From: Chloroflexota bacterium | GTDB lineage: Bacteria > Chloroflexota > Dormibacteria > Dormibacterales > Dormibacteraceae | Direction: 5' to 3' | DNA: 36,693 nt | NCBI GenBank assembly: GCA_005881825.1 | Contig: VBEO01000149.1 | Coordinates: 1 to 36,693, forward strand | Shown here: in pieces, positions 1 to 7,045 of the stretch | Position numbering within the stretch: the stretch's first letter is position 1 | How the letters are laid out: each line of letters begins with the position of its first letter | Made by a program: the position numbers and the translations under genes | The notes under the pieces: generated by a model | What the model saw: the letters and a program-made list of their open reading frames with translations, nothing else | What the model was told of the DNA's origin: nothing | Databases searched by the model: none

Positions 1-316
1 TGGCCTGCAGTGTTTCGAGGTGGTTGGCGACAGTGGTCAGGTTGACCGCGGTGTTTGTGGCATCGCGGCACTCGCAGCGCAGGAAGCCGATCGGGTGCGC
101 GTCCTCGTCGCCCGGCTCGCAGCGGTCGGCGTAGCCGCGCACGGTCTCGGCGCAGGCCAGCTGCAGCAGGTCGTCGGCCTGCCGCATCCAGATCAGCTCT
201 TGTGCTATCTGTTCGTGGCTCTGGCCGGCTCGCGGCCGGTTGCGCACCACAGAGATGGCATCGAAGAGGTGCTGGATTTCCGGTCGCGGAGTGACTCCCC
301 CCGCCCCCTCGATCAT
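1..316 (-). CDS. Unknown protein, partial, behind an SOS box
   Basis: An open frame runs on the minus strand from ATG at 316 off the left edge (105 codons seen, no stop). The protein starts MIEGAGGVTPRPEIQHLFDA and later has a Cys-containing stretch (RCECRDATN). I do not recognise a family. Coding is supported by uninterrupted frame, sensible composition and a well-placed promoter: TAAAAT lies 6 nt before the ATG, which suggests a leaderless mRNA, and a LexA-type palindrome abuts it. The regulation suggests a DNA-damage-inducible gene, but its product does not look like LexA, RecA or a known polymerase in the part visible. It is divergent from the AhpD-like gene. Confidence 0.6.
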   Translation of the reverse strand, partial: MIEGAGGVTPRPEIQHLFDAISVVRNRPRAGQSHEQIAQELIWMRQADDLLQLACAETVRGYADRCEPGDEDAHPIGFLRCECRDATNTAVNLTTVANHLETLQA

Positions 317-322
317 GACCCT

Positions 323-341
323 ATTTTAGAACATCTGTTCG
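323..341 (-). promoter_or_regulatory. Promoter -10 with abutting SOS (LexA) box
   Basis: On the minus strand TAAAAT (328-323) sits 6 nt before ATG 316. Directly upstream, 341-328 reads CGAACAGATGTTCT on the minus strand, a GAAC-N4-GTTC palindrome. It matches the Gram-positive SOS consensus CGAAC-RNRY-GTTY at all 13 positions, and the palindrome touches the -10 box, a position where a repressor would block RNA polymerase. LexA control is inferred. Confidence 0.55.
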
Positions 342-362
342 GGCCGCAAAAGGAGTGGTTGT

Positions 363-368
363 TAAGGT
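363..368 (+). promoter_or_regulatory. -10 box of the AhpD-like gene
   Basis: TAAGGT lies 9 nt before ATG 378, with no Shine-Dalgarno sequence between. This is the TANNNT arrangement of leaderless genes seen repeatedly in this window. Confidence 0.4.
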
Positions 369-377
369 ATTCGCAGC

Positions 378-968
378 ATGCGCATCAAGAGCGTTTCCGA
401 CCAGGACGCCACCGGTCCGCTGCGTCAGCACTACGACGAAGCCATCGCGGACAGCGTCCTCAAAAGGGTCCCGCCGATCATCCAGACCATGAGCCTGCGG
501 CCCGACTTCATGAAGGCCATCAGGGAGGCGGTCAACACACTCCACTTCCGCGACGGCGCCCTGAGCCGGGCTCAGCACGAGATGGTCGCCTCCTACGTCT
601 CGGCCCTAAACCGCTGCCGCTATTGACTCAGCTCGCACACCTGGTTCCTGCAGTTGCAGGGCGAGCAGTACAGCGAAGCGGCCAGCGCGCTGCGCGACGG
701 TGACCTGGACGCGGCCAACCTCGACCAACCGCACCGCAAGCTTTTGGAGTTCGTGGAGACGATCACGCGCCACGCCTACAAGGTCACCGACGAGCAGGTC
801 CAGGAGCTGCGCGACCTGGGCTGGAGCGACGAGCAGATCGCCGAGGCCGTCTACGACGCCGCGCTCTTCAATCTCTTCGTGCGCCTGGCCGACTCCTTCG
901 GGATCGAGCCGCCGCCGCTCTACGAACCCGAGGGCATCCCGAAGGCGGTACTCGCCGACTCCATCTGA
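378..968 (+). CDS. AhpD/carboxymuconolactone decarboxylase-family peroxidase, candidate selenoprotein (CxxU)
   Basis: Reading TGA 624-626 as one residue gives a 196-aa protein in a single frame from ATG 378 to TGA 966. The TGA is residue 83 in N-R-C80-R-Y-(TGA)-L-S-S-H87, exactly where the family has the second Cys of CxxC. Mycobacterial AhpD uses Glu118, Cys130, Cys133 and His137; here Glu68, Cys80, TGA83 and His87 keep every spacing, and position 133 is the peroxidatic residue, the one where selenium would help. A SECIS-like hairpin follows. The downstream half keeps family-like helices (LLEFVETITRHAYKVTDEQV), so the frame is still under coding constraint. The likely role is thiol/selenol peroxidase or alkylhydroperoxidase. 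Alternatives: nonsense mutation or a TGC-to-TGA sequencing error. TGA is an ordinary stop in other genes here, so global reassignment is unlikely. Confidence 0.7.
631..666 (+). promoter_or_regulatory. SECIS-like hairpin downstream of in-frame TGA
   Basis: GCTCGC (631-636) pairs with GCGAGC (661-666), and CCTGC (647-651) pairs with GCAGG (656-660), closing a 4-nt loop AGTT (652-655). The only interruption is a 10-nt bulge on the 5' side (637-646). The apical loop begins 25 nt after the TGA and has G among its first two bases. This fits the published bacterial SECIS pattern (small loop with an early G, about 16-37 nt past the UGA). The hairpin lies inside the coding sequence, as bacterial SECIS elements do. 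Confidence 0.55.
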
Positions 969-977
969 GTTTCTGTT

Positions 978-1541
978 TTGACCCCTACGAACACCGGCTC
1001 CGGCAAGGTGGTCGTGAACAGGTCGATGTCGCTGGACGGCTTCATCGCCGGTCCCGGCGACGCGATGAGCTGGGTCTTCGACTTCATGGCGCCGGACGCC
1101 TTCCCAGAGATCGCCGCGGCCACAGGGGCAATGCTCATCGGACGGCGTACCTACGAGGTGGCCAAACGGCAGAGAGAGGCCAGCCAACCGGGCGGAAAGG
1201 AGTACGGCGGGGGATGGTCGGGACCCGTGTTCGTCCTCACCCACAGGCCGCCGGAGCCGCCGGACCCGGCGCACAGCTTCCTCAGCGGCGACATCGAGGA
1301 GGCGGTCGCCACCGCGCGCACGGCCGCAGGCGGCAAGAACCTGGAGATCCTCGGCGCCAACGTGGCCGGCCAATGCCTGCGGCGGGGCCTGGTCGACGAG
1401 ATCCTGGTTTACGTGCTGCCGGTGCTGCTCGGCGACGGCATCCCTTTCTCGTCCCCAGGGCTTGCCAGGATCGACCTGGAACCCATCAGCAGCACGCGGT
1501 CGGGCGCCGTCACCATCCTCCGGTTTCGGGTCCGCAAGTAG
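978..1541 (+). CDS. Dihydrofolate reductase / RibD C-terminal-like protein
   Basis: A 187-aa protein of the RibD C-terminal (PF01872) fold. Near the N terminus is VNRSMSLDGFIAGPGD, the typical substrate-loop start; then AMLIGRRTYEVA, the GSGPVFVLTH-like central strand (here WSGPVFVLTH), and ILGANVAGQCLRRGLVDEIL, the NADPH-binding Gly-rich turn and helix. Members are NAD(P)H-dependent reductases of unknown substrate, often annotated as DHFR family. It starts 9 nt after the AhpD-like gene, so co-transcription is likely. The TTG at 978 has no clear ribosome site; GTG at 1009 is an alternative start. It converges with the deacetylase gene with only 15 nt between. Confidence 0.8.
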   Translation: MTPTNTGSGKVVVNRSMSLDGFIAGPGDAMSWVFDFMAPDAFPEIAAATGAMLIGRRTYEVAKRQREASQPGGKEYGGGWSGPVFVLTHRPPEPPDPAHSFLSGDIEEAVATARTAAGGKNLEILGANVAGQCLRRGLVDEILVYVLPVLLGDGIPFSSPGLARIDLEPISSTRSGAVTILRFRVRK

Positions 1542-1556
1542 CCCCCGCGTGCTGGG

Positions 1557-2309
1557 CTAGGCGAGCGCCTGCACGGCCTCCAGCGTGTGCAGCCCGTGCA
1601 GGTGGAACAGGACCACACCACCTCGGGCCCGGACCGCCGCGACCATGGTCGCCGCGCCGGCGCCGGCCCAGTCTCGAGTGTCGACGTCCCAGAGCAGCAC
1701 CCTCAACCCGAACTGGGCCGCGATCAGGGCGATGCGCCCCCGCGGACCGTCCCAGCCGCCGTATGGCGGCCGGAAGTAAGGGCAGCCGGCCAGCACGCCG
1801 GCGGCGATCTCGGCCCGGATCGCGGCGTTCGAGAGGCGGCGCAGGTCGGGATGGCTGTAGGTGTGGTTGCAGGTCAGCTGGCCGGCCGCCTGCAGCTGGG
1901 GGATCAGCCAGGGATAGCGATCGCGGCACTGGCCGGTGATGAAGAACAGCGCCTGGCGCTGGCTCTGCTGGAGGACGTCGACGATGGCGCCCACCGTGGC
2001 TGGGTCGCCGCAGTCGTCGAAGGTGAAGGTCAAGTTGGGGTTGTATCCGGCTGTCGTGGTGGGCACCGCCATGCCGGCGCGGATGACCGCGGCGGTGGGG
2101 ATGAACACCGGCACCCAACCGTTGACTGGGAGCTGGGCAAAGATCTCGGCCCGCGTCAGCGGGGGCGGCGCGGGGATCACCGGCGGTGCAGGCTCGACGG
2201 CCGCAGGGGCAGACTCGATCGGTCCTTCGACGAACCCGACCAGATCGGCCAGTAGCACCAGCGCGGCTGCGGCCGCGGGCAGCAACACCCTTCCCTCCTG
2301 GACGTGCAT
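1557..2309 (-). CDS. Secreted polysaccharide deacetylase (NodB/CE4 family)
   Basis: A 250-aa protein with an N-terminal hydrophobic segment (LLPAAAAALVLLADLVGFV), a Pro/Ala-rich linker and a NodB-type domain. CE4 motifs are visible in order: TFDDC (metal-binding Asp pair), HTYSH (H-x3-H metal ligands, residues SHPDL following), RPPYGGWD (the RPPYG motif), DVDTRDW and a final LFHLHG. These enzymes remove acetyl groups from N-acetylglucosamine polymers such as peptidoglycan or chitin. The family is clear, the substrate unknown. A Pro-rich insertion after the signal suggests tethering at the surface. It is divergent from the ThiO-like gene, with just 11 nt between start codons. Confidence 0.9.
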   Translation of the reverse strand: MHVQEGRVLLPAAAAALVLLADLVGFVEGPIESAPAAVEPAPPVIPAPPPLTRAEIFAQLPVNGWVPVFIPTAAVIRAGMAVPTTTAGYNPNLTFTFDDCGDPATVGAIVDVLQQSQRQALFFITGQCRDRYPWLIPQLQAAGQLTCNHTYSHPDLRRLSNAAIRAEIAAGVLAGCPYFRPPYGGWDGPRGRIALIAAQFGLRVLLWDVDTRDWAGAGAATMVAAVRARGGVVLFHLHGLHTLEAVQALA

Positions 2310-2320
2310 GGTATTCGCCT

Positions 2321-3295
2321 ATGCGCGTCGCCGTGGTGGGAGCGGGCGTCATCGGCTGCTCCGTGGCCGAGCGGCTGCAGCGCGGCGGCCACCAGGTCAC
2401 CGTCTACGAGCGGGATACCGTGGGCGCCCACGCCTCCGGCGCGGCGGCAGGCTTGCTGGCGCCCTTCTCGGAGGACGAGCGCGACGCCGGAGCCCGCAGC
2501 CTCCGGCTCTTCCCAGGACTGGCGCAGCGCCTGCTGGAGGAGACCGGCATCGACGTGCAGTTCCACGACATGGACAGCCTGACGCCGGCGTTCGATCCCG
2601 AAGACGAGACCGTGCTCAGGCGCGGTGGCGGCCGCTGGCTGGACGTCTTCGAGCTGCGCCGCCTGGAGCCCGGGCTGCATCCCGACTGCCGGGGCGCGGT
2701 GCTGTTTCCGGAGAGCCAGGTCACGCCGCCGCGACTGACTCAAGCGCTGGCGGCGGCGGCCCGCGGCAGGGGCACCGAGATCCGCGAGCACTCGCCCGTC
2801 GCCGCGCCCGAAGACGTCGAAGACGCCGACCTGGTGGTGCTGGCCGCAGGACCCTGGACGGCCGACCTGGCCGCCGCCTTCGGCCTGGAGGTGCCGGTCT
2901 GGCCCAGCCGCGGCCAGCTGGTCCGGCTCCGGCCGGCACCGGCCCGACCGGCGCCTCTGAACAGGATGCTCACCCACGGCGGCCGCTACCTGGTGCCGAA
3001 GCCTGACGGCGCGGTCGTGGCCGGCAGCACGGAGGAGGAGGTGGGCTTCGACGCCCGGGCCACCGCCGACGGCATCCGCGGCCTGCTGGACTTCGCCCGC
3101 CGCATGGTCCCCGCGCTGGGCGATGCCACGGTGGAAGAGGTGTGGGCCGCGCTGCGGCCGGCCACCTTCGACGGCCAGCCGATCATTGCCAGGGCGAGCG
3201 AGCGGATCATCATCGCCACCGGGCACAACCGCAACGGGATCCTGCTGGCGCCGATCACCGCGGAGATCGTCGCCGGCCTCGTGGACGGGGGGTAG
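2321..3295 (+). CDS. thiO: Glycine oxidase ThiO-like FAD-dependent amine oxidase
   Basis: A 324-aa DAO-family flavoprotein. The N terminus has the Rossmann dinucleotide fingerprint VAVVGAGVIGCSVAERL followed by an acidic strand end (VYERD). ASGAAAGLLAP is the second FAD contact, and the C terminus has GHNRNGILLAPITAEIV, typical of ThiO, where the Arg binds the substrate carboxylate. ThiO oxidises glycine to iminoacetate for the thiazole half of thiamine. No other thiamine genes are in the window, so another amino acid or amine substrate is possible. ATG 2321 is nearly at the 5' end expected for a leaderless message. The stop TAG overlaps the -10 box of the next gene. Confidence 0.8.
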   Translation: MRVAVVGAGVIGCSVAERLQRGGHQVTVYERDTVGAHASGAAAGLLAPFSEDERDAGARSLRLFPGLAQRLLEETGIDVQFHDMDSLTPAFDPEDETVLRRGGGRWLDVFELRRLEPGLHPDCRGAVLFPESQVTPPRLTQALAAAARGRGTEIREHSPVAAPEDVEDADLVVLAAGPWTADLAAAFGLEVPVWPSRGQLVRLRPAPARPAPLNRMLTHGGRYLVPKPDGAVVAGSTEEEVGFDARATADGIRGLLDFARRMVPALGDATVEEVWAALRPATFDGQPIIARASERIIIATGHNRNGILLAPITAEIVAGLVDGG

Positions 3296-3298
3296 GAT
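3293..3298 (+). promoter_or_regulatory. -10 box overlapping the thiO stop codon
   Basis: TAGGAT begins with the TAG stop of the upstream gene and ends 9 nt before ATG 3308. No Shine-Dalgarno sequence is present between them, suggesting a leaderless transcript. Confidence 0.4.
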
Positions 3299-3307
3299 CG
3301 CAACCAG

Positions 3308-3586
3308 ATGGCGGAGATCAGCATCGAGAGCGCGCCCACCAAGTCAGGCTGGGAGTGCGACGTCGAGATCGATCCGGGCACGGAGCGCGCCAGCCGGCAC
3401 CGGGTGCGCGTGCTGCACGAGGAGATGGCGCGCTGGGGCAAAGGCGCCCACGAGCCGGACGCGCTGGTCCGCCGCGCCTTTGAGTTCCTCCTCGAACGCG
3501 AACCCGCCCACGAGATCCTGAAGAGCTTCGAGCTGGCGGAGATCAGCAGGTACTTCCCCGAGTTCGACCGGGCGATGTCCTCATGA
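3308..3586 (+). CDS. Small conserved-looking unknown protein
   Basis: A 92-aa acidic, soluble protein without signal or membrane segment. The N half alternates short beta-like stretches (EISIESAP, WECDVEIDPG, HRVRVLHEEMARWG) and the C half is helical (DALVRRAFEFLLEREPAHEILKS... ISRYFPEFD). I recognise no domain with confidence. It ends in an ATGA overlap with the next small gene (Cys-rich), so the two are probably made together and may act together. The start is set by ATG 3308, 9 nt after the TAGGAT box. Confidence 0.7.
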   Translation: MAEISIESAPTKSGWECDVEIDPGTERASRHRVRVLHEEMARWGKGAHEPDALVRRAFEFLLEREPAHEILKSFELAEISRYFPEFDRAMSS

Positions 3587-3768
3587 AGGCGCCGGTGCCC
3601 TGCTTCGAGTGCGGCACCTTCACCATGGAGCTCGACCTCACGCTCGACCACCAGCACCTGGCGTGCGAGCGCTGCGAGCGCATCTGGTGCGCCCGCTGCC
3701 TCGGGCGCTTCGAAGTCAAGATCTCGGGTGAATGGCTCAAGCGACAGCGAGCCGCCGCGCTCAACTGA
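3583..3768 (+). CDS. Small zinc-ribbon-like protein
   Basis: A 61-aa protein with Cys residues in the pattern PCFECG ... LACERCERIWCARC, i.e. CxxC followed about 20 residues later by CxxC and a further CxxC. This is the ligand arrangement of a small zinc ribbon, probably with one metal site and extra cysteines. It has no membrane segment. It is translationally coupled to the preceding gene (ATGA, 3583-3586) and its end overlaps the start of the acetyltransferase gene by 37 nt. A nucleic-acid or protein-binding role is a guess from the fold only. Confidence 0.65.
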   Translation: MKAPVPCFECGTFTMELDLTLDHQHLACERCERIWCARCLGRFEVKISGEWLKRQRAAALN

Positions 3769-4250
3769 GTGACGCGGGCGACATCGCCCGCATCTACTCC
3801 GAGGGCATCGCCGACCGAATCGCCACCTTCGAGACGGAGCCGCGCAGCCGCGCCGACGTCGAGCAGGTCCTGCGCGGCCTGGATCCGCGACATCCGGCAG
3901 TGGTGGTGGAGCGCGAGGGCCGCGTCGTTGCCTTTGCCTGGACATCCACCTACCGGCCGCGCGCCTGCTACGACCTGATCGCCGAGTTCTCCGTGTACGT
4001 GGGGCGCGAAGCTCGCGGCACCGGCTGCGGTCGCGAGGTGCTGAGCGCGTTGATCGAGGCCGCCGAAGCATCCGGCCTCCACAAGCTGGTCTCCCGCATC
4101 TTTCCCGAGAACACCGCGAGTCGCGCGCTTTGCCGCGCGCTGGGTTTCCGGGAGGTCGGCACCTATGTGCGGCACGGCAAGCTGGACGGCGAGTGGCGTG
4201 ATTGCGTCATCGTCGAGCGGCTGCTGGGCGCAGCCGCGGACGGCTGTTAG
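3732..4250 (+). CDS. GNAT acetyltransferase, phosphinothricin acetyltransferase-like
   Basis: A 172-aa Gcn5-related N-acetyltransferase. N-terminal RAQLSDAGDIARIYSEGIADRIATFETEP is the typical PAT/YncA start. Beta strands AVVVEREGRVVAFAWTSTYRPR and DLIAEFSVYVGREARGTGCGREVLSAL hold the acetyl-CoA pyrophosphate loop (R-G-T-G-C-G). The C terminus NTASRALCRALGFREVGTYVRHGKLDGEWRDCVIVERLL matches the phosphinothricin/methionine sulfoximine acetyltransferase group. It transfers acetyl from acetyl-CoA to an amine; the natural substrate is not predictable. It is coupled by overlap to the small gene upstream and converges with the peptidase gene, with 7 nt between stops. Confidence 0.88.
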   Translation: MAQATASRRAQLSDAGDIARIYSEGIADRIATFETEPRSRADVEQVLRGLDPRHPAVVVEREGRVVAFAWTSTYRPRACYDLIAEFSVYVGREARGTGCGREVLSALIEAAEASGLHKLVSRIFPENTASRALCRALGFREVGTYVRHGKLDGEWRDCVIVERLLGAAADGC

Positions 4251-4257
4251 GTGTCGC

Positions 4258-5100
4258 TCAACTGGTGGCCGGCGAGAAGGTGAGCATCACGCTGCCCTGC
4301 CCCATGTGCTGCTGCTGCGCCTGCATGGCCACGCTGAGCACGTCCCACGTGTAGGCGTAATTCTGTCCCTGCGAGATCCCTGCGTCATCGGAGTACAGCT
4401 TCTGGGTGTCGTAGCCGATCAGCACGATCACGTGGTACACGTTGCCGGCGCTGTAGTACGGGCTGATCTTGGCGCCGCCGGGACCGCCGTGCGTCATCAC
4501 CGGAATGATCACGGGGTTGCCACCGGCGATCGACTTCTTGATGTTGTCGAGCGTCGCCGGGCTGATGGTCGGCTGCAGGTTGTAGAACTGCTTTCCGTCC
4601 TGCCCGACCTTGTCCAGCGAGAGGTCGAGCACGCCGGGCCAGGTCTGGCGCTCGTACTGCACGATCTGGCTCATGGCGGAATCCGCATCGGCCGGCGGGA
4701 TGCGGTCGTTGGGGTATTTGACGCCCTTGTAGTAGCGACCCACCATCAGCACCGCGGCGGCCTCGCAGTACTCCTCGTGGGCGGCGTCCCACTTGCCGGT
4801 CGGCGCCTGCACGGTGTAGGGGACACCCTTGATGAAGACCGAGTCCGGGATCGGAGCCGCTACCGACGGTATCGAAGCCGACGGCTCCGGTGTGGGGGTC
4901 GCGGTGGCTGGCGCCGAGATCACCTGCGCGACCTTGGGGATCGGCTGAACCAGCGACACCGCGTGCCGCGCGTGGTACACGGCGAGCGCGGCTGAGCTGA
5001 GGCCTGCCAGCACCGCGACTGCCGCAAAAGCGGCGGCCGAGCCGTGCTTTCCGCCCCGCGAGACCTGGGATCTCGCGGGCATCCCTGGGTTTTTCAGCAC
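4258..5100 (-). CDS. Secreted C39-like cysteine peptidase family protein
   Basis: A protein of about 280 aa with an N-terminal membrane segment (AAAFAAVAVLAGLSSAALAVY), a Thr/Pro/Ser-rich linker and a papain-like C39_2 (PF13529) domain. The domain has VPYTVQAPTGKWDAAHEEYCEAAAVLM (oxyanion Gln and catalytic Cys), NVYHVIVLIGYD (catalytic His) and an Asp in SDDAG. It probably acts at the cell surface on peptides or peptidoglycan cross-links. The GTG at 5100 lies 6 nt after a TATCGT -10 box on this strand and is my choice; ATG 5082, which has an AGGG just before it, is an alternative. A longer frame runs into the divergent flippase gene and should be ignored. Confidence 0.75.
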   Translation of the reverse strand: MLKNPGMPARSQVSRGGKHGSAAAFAAVAVLAGLSSAALAVYHARHAVSLVQPIPKVAQVISAPATATPTPEPSASIPSVAAPIPDSVFIKGVPYTVQAPTGKWDAAHEEYCEAAAVLMVGRYYKGVKYPNDRIPPADADSAMSQIVQYERQTWPGVLDLSLDKVGQDGKQFYNLQPTISPATLDNIKKSIAGGNPVIIPVMTHGGPGGAKISPYYSAGNVYHVIVLIGYDTQKLYSDDAGISQGQNYAYTWDVLSVAMQAQQQHMGQGSVMLTFSPATS

Positions 5101-5105
5101 ACCCG

Positions 5106-5112
5106 TACGATA
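5106..5112. promoter_or_regulatory. Overlapping bidirectional -10 (peptidase / flippase)
   Basis: TACGATA reads as TACGAT on the plus strand (7 nt before GTG 5119) and as TATCGT on the minus strand (6 nt before GTG 5100). One near-palindrome can therefore serve as -10 for both divergent leaderless genes. Confidence 0.45.
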
Positions 5113-5118
5113 GCCGCG

Positions 5119-6561
5119 GTGTCGACGGAAGCCGCCCCCGCTTACGCACGCCTGGGGTCGCGCGCCGTACGGAACAGCTTGCTCGTCCTGGGGGCTCGCG
5201 TGGTCTCCCGCCTGGTCGCCCTCTTCACGGTGGTGATCCTCGCCAACCACCTGGGCGACACGCGCTACGGGCGCTACGTGACCATGGTCGCGTACAGCGC
5301 GCTGGTCTCGGTGCTGGCGGACTTCGGACTGAACACCCTGTACACGCGCGAGGCGGCTCGGGATCCCCAGCGGCTGACCGGCTACCTGGCCAACCTGCTC
5401 ACTGGGAAGGCTGTGCTCGGCCTCCTCGCATTCGTCGTTTTCTCGGTGCTGCTGGTGATCGTGGGAGTGGGGGAGCTGGCGGTGCCCGGGGGCGTGCTGC
5501 TCGTGCTCACGACCTATTCGGCCCTGCTGCGCAACACGTTCTACGCGCTGGGCCGACTGGAGTTCGAGGCCATCGCGATCCTGGGCGAGATCGGGATCCA
5601 GGCCGCCGGCATCATCGCCGGCGCCCGGCTGGGGGCGGACACGCCCTTCTTCGTCTGGGTCTACGCCACCTCGGCGGCGGCGACCGCGCTCTACAGCGGG
5701 ATCGTGATCCGCGCCTTCGGCCTCGCCGGCATCAGGCTGGCCTTCGACCTCTCATTCCTCTGGGGCTGGCTGCGGACCGCGCTGCCCTTCGCCGTGGGCT
5801 TTCTGCTCACCAATCTCTACTTCCGGGTCGATGTGCCGATCCTCCAGCACTTCAAGCCCTTCAGGGAGGTGGGCTGGTACCAGTTCGCGTACAAGCCCTT
5901 CGAAGCCCTGCAGTTCGTACCGTTGGCGGTCCAGACCGTCGTCTACCCGGTGCTCGGGGTCTACCACAGGCAGAACCAGGAGCTCCTGCGCCGGGCATAC
6001 CAGCAGTTCTTCAAGGTCCTGGTCCTGCTGGGCTGGCCTTTGACGGTGGGGACCTTCTTGCTCGTGCATCCGATCGGCCGCCTCTTCCGGCTTTTCCCGG
6101 AGTCGGAGCCCTCGCTGCGGATCCTCGCCCTGGCCATCGTCTTCCTGTTCGCCAACTCCGCCTTCACGGCCATGCTCTACGCGATCGACCGTCAGGACCG
6201 GTTCGCCTGGACGACCGGCATCGCGGTGGTGGTGAACGTGGTGCTCAACCTCGCCTTGATTCCGCTTTACGGCTATCTGGCGGCCAGCGCCACCACAGTG
6301 ATCACCGAGGCCGCCTTCTCGGTGGCGGGCTGGTGGTTCGTGGCCCGGCGCCACCCGCTGCCCTGGCTGCGGGTCAGCTGGCGGATCCTGCTGGCGGGAC
6401 TGCTGATGGGCGTGGTCCTCTACTTCCTGGCCGCACGCTCGATCGTGATCTCGGCGCCGGCCGGCCTGATCGCTTACCTGGCGGGCCTGGCGGTGCTGCG
6501 GGCGGTCACCCCGGACGAGCTGCGGCAGTTCGCAGCCGGTCTGCGGAGGCCCGCCGCGTGA
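5119..6561 (+). CDS. Polysaccharide biosynthesis flippase (Wzx/MATE-like, MOP superfamily)
   Basis: A 480-aa integral membrane protein with about 12-14 hydrophobic helices (for example NSLLVLGARVVSRLVALFTVV, AVLGLLAFVVFSVLLVIVGV, ILALAIVFLFANSAFTAMLYA). The N-terminal 'Gxx..sRl.gf..viila..lG...fG.y' pattern of polysaccharide transporters is present: SRLVALFTVVILANHLGDTRYGRYV. Such proteins flip lipid-linked oligosaccharides across the membrane. No glycan polymerase lies beside it. GTG 5119 is chosen because it follows TACGAT by 7 nt; the longer frame from 5044 would overlap the divergent gene. The stop overlaps the next start (GTGA). Confidence 0.85.
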   Translation: MSTEAAPAYARLGSRAVRNSLLVLGARVVSRLVALFTVVILANHLGDTRYGRYVTMVAYSALVSVLADFGLNTLYTREAARDPQRLTGYLANLLTGKAVLGLLAFVVFSVLLVIVGVGELAVPGGVLLVLTTYSALLRNTFYALGRLEFEAIAILGEIGIQAAGIIAGARLGADTPFFVWVYATSAAATALYSGIVIRAFGLAGIRLAFDLSFLWGWLRTALPFAVGFLLTNLYFRVDVPILQHFKPFREVGWYQFAYKPFEALQFVPLAVQTVVYPVLGVYHRQNQELLRRAYQQFFKVLVLLGWPLTVGTFLLVHPIGRLFRLFPESEPSLRILALAIVFLFANSAFTAMLYAIDRQDRFAWTTGIAVVVNVVLNLALIPLYGYLAASATTVITEAAFSVAGWWFVARRHPLPWLRVSWRILLAGLLMGVVLYFLAARSIVISAPAGLIAYLAGLAVLRAVTPDELRQFAAGLRRPAA

Positions 6562-7040
6562 GGCTGCTGCTGGCGCCGGGCGCCTCGGGCTCGATCGACT
6601 CGCTGGCCGGCGCCGTGGCCGGCCTCCGCCGGCGCGGCGTCGAGGCGGAGGCGATCGCTGTGCCCCAGGGCCGGGTGGAGAAGGCCGCCCAGTGCTTTCA
6701 GGAGCTTGCGCGGCCGGAGGATGTCGTGGCCGGCCAGTCCTACGGCGGGCGCGCCGCTTCGCTGGCCGCGGCGGAGTCGCGCTATGCCGCCTGCGTGATG
6801 TTCAGCTTCCCGCTCAGCGGCAAGCCCGAGGAGCGGACCGCGCACTGGCCGCGCATTTCCTTTCCGGCACTGGTGCTCAACGGCGAGCGCGACCCGCTCA
6901 GCCCGATCGCTGAGATCCGGCGGCTCGTGCCGCTGCTTCCCCAAGGCCGGCTGATCAGCTTTCCGGGCGCCGGCCATGGCCTGGGGAACGCCCTCGAAGC
7001 CAAGCTCGACGCCGCCGCCGAATTCCTCCTTAGCCTGTAA
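6558..7040 (+). CDS. Small alpha/beta hydrolase (dienelactone hydrolase-like)
   Basis: A 160-aa compact alpha/beta hydrolase. The nucleophile elbow is GQSYGG (Ser about residue 62), the acid is in NGERDPLS and the His in GAGHGLG, giving a full catalytic triad. The size and FPLSG..EERTAHWP region resemble the KAT8/PF20408 ('Abhydrolase_11') group of unknown substrate. GTG 6558 overlaps the TGA stop of the flippase gene, indicating translational coupling; the upstream extension of this frame lies inside the flippase and is a shadow. Confidence 0.78.
   Translation: MRLLLAPGASGSIDSLAGAVAGLRRRGVEAEAIAVPQGRVEKAAQCFQELARPEDVVAGQSYGGRAASLAAAESRYAACVMFSFPLSGKPEERTAHWPRISFPALVLNGERDPLSPIAEIRRLVPLLPQGRLISFPGAGHGLGNALEAKLDAAAEFLLSL
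7031..7036 (+). promoter_or_regulatory. -10 box before the epoxide hydrolase-like gene
   Basis: TAGCCT lies 9 nt before GTG 7046 and overlaps the 3' end of the preceding gene. It fits the leaderless pattern of the window. Confidence 0.35.
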
Positions 7041-7045
7041 ACGCG

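Noticed and set aside
654-968. Separate gene starting at TTG 654 after the AhpD-like N-terminal half
   Set aside because: It is in the same frame as 378-623, lacks its own start signals and continues the AhpD fold, so read-through of TGA is the simpler reading.
378-968. TGA reassigned genome-wide to an amino acid
   Set aside because: TGA ends several intact genes here (AhpD itself, flippase, TreS-Pep2, GlgB), and no other gene has internal TGA at a conserved residue.
5083-5250. Longer N terminus of the C39-like peptidase (to 5250)
   Set aside because: It would overlap the flippase coding region, and the translation there is not signal-like.
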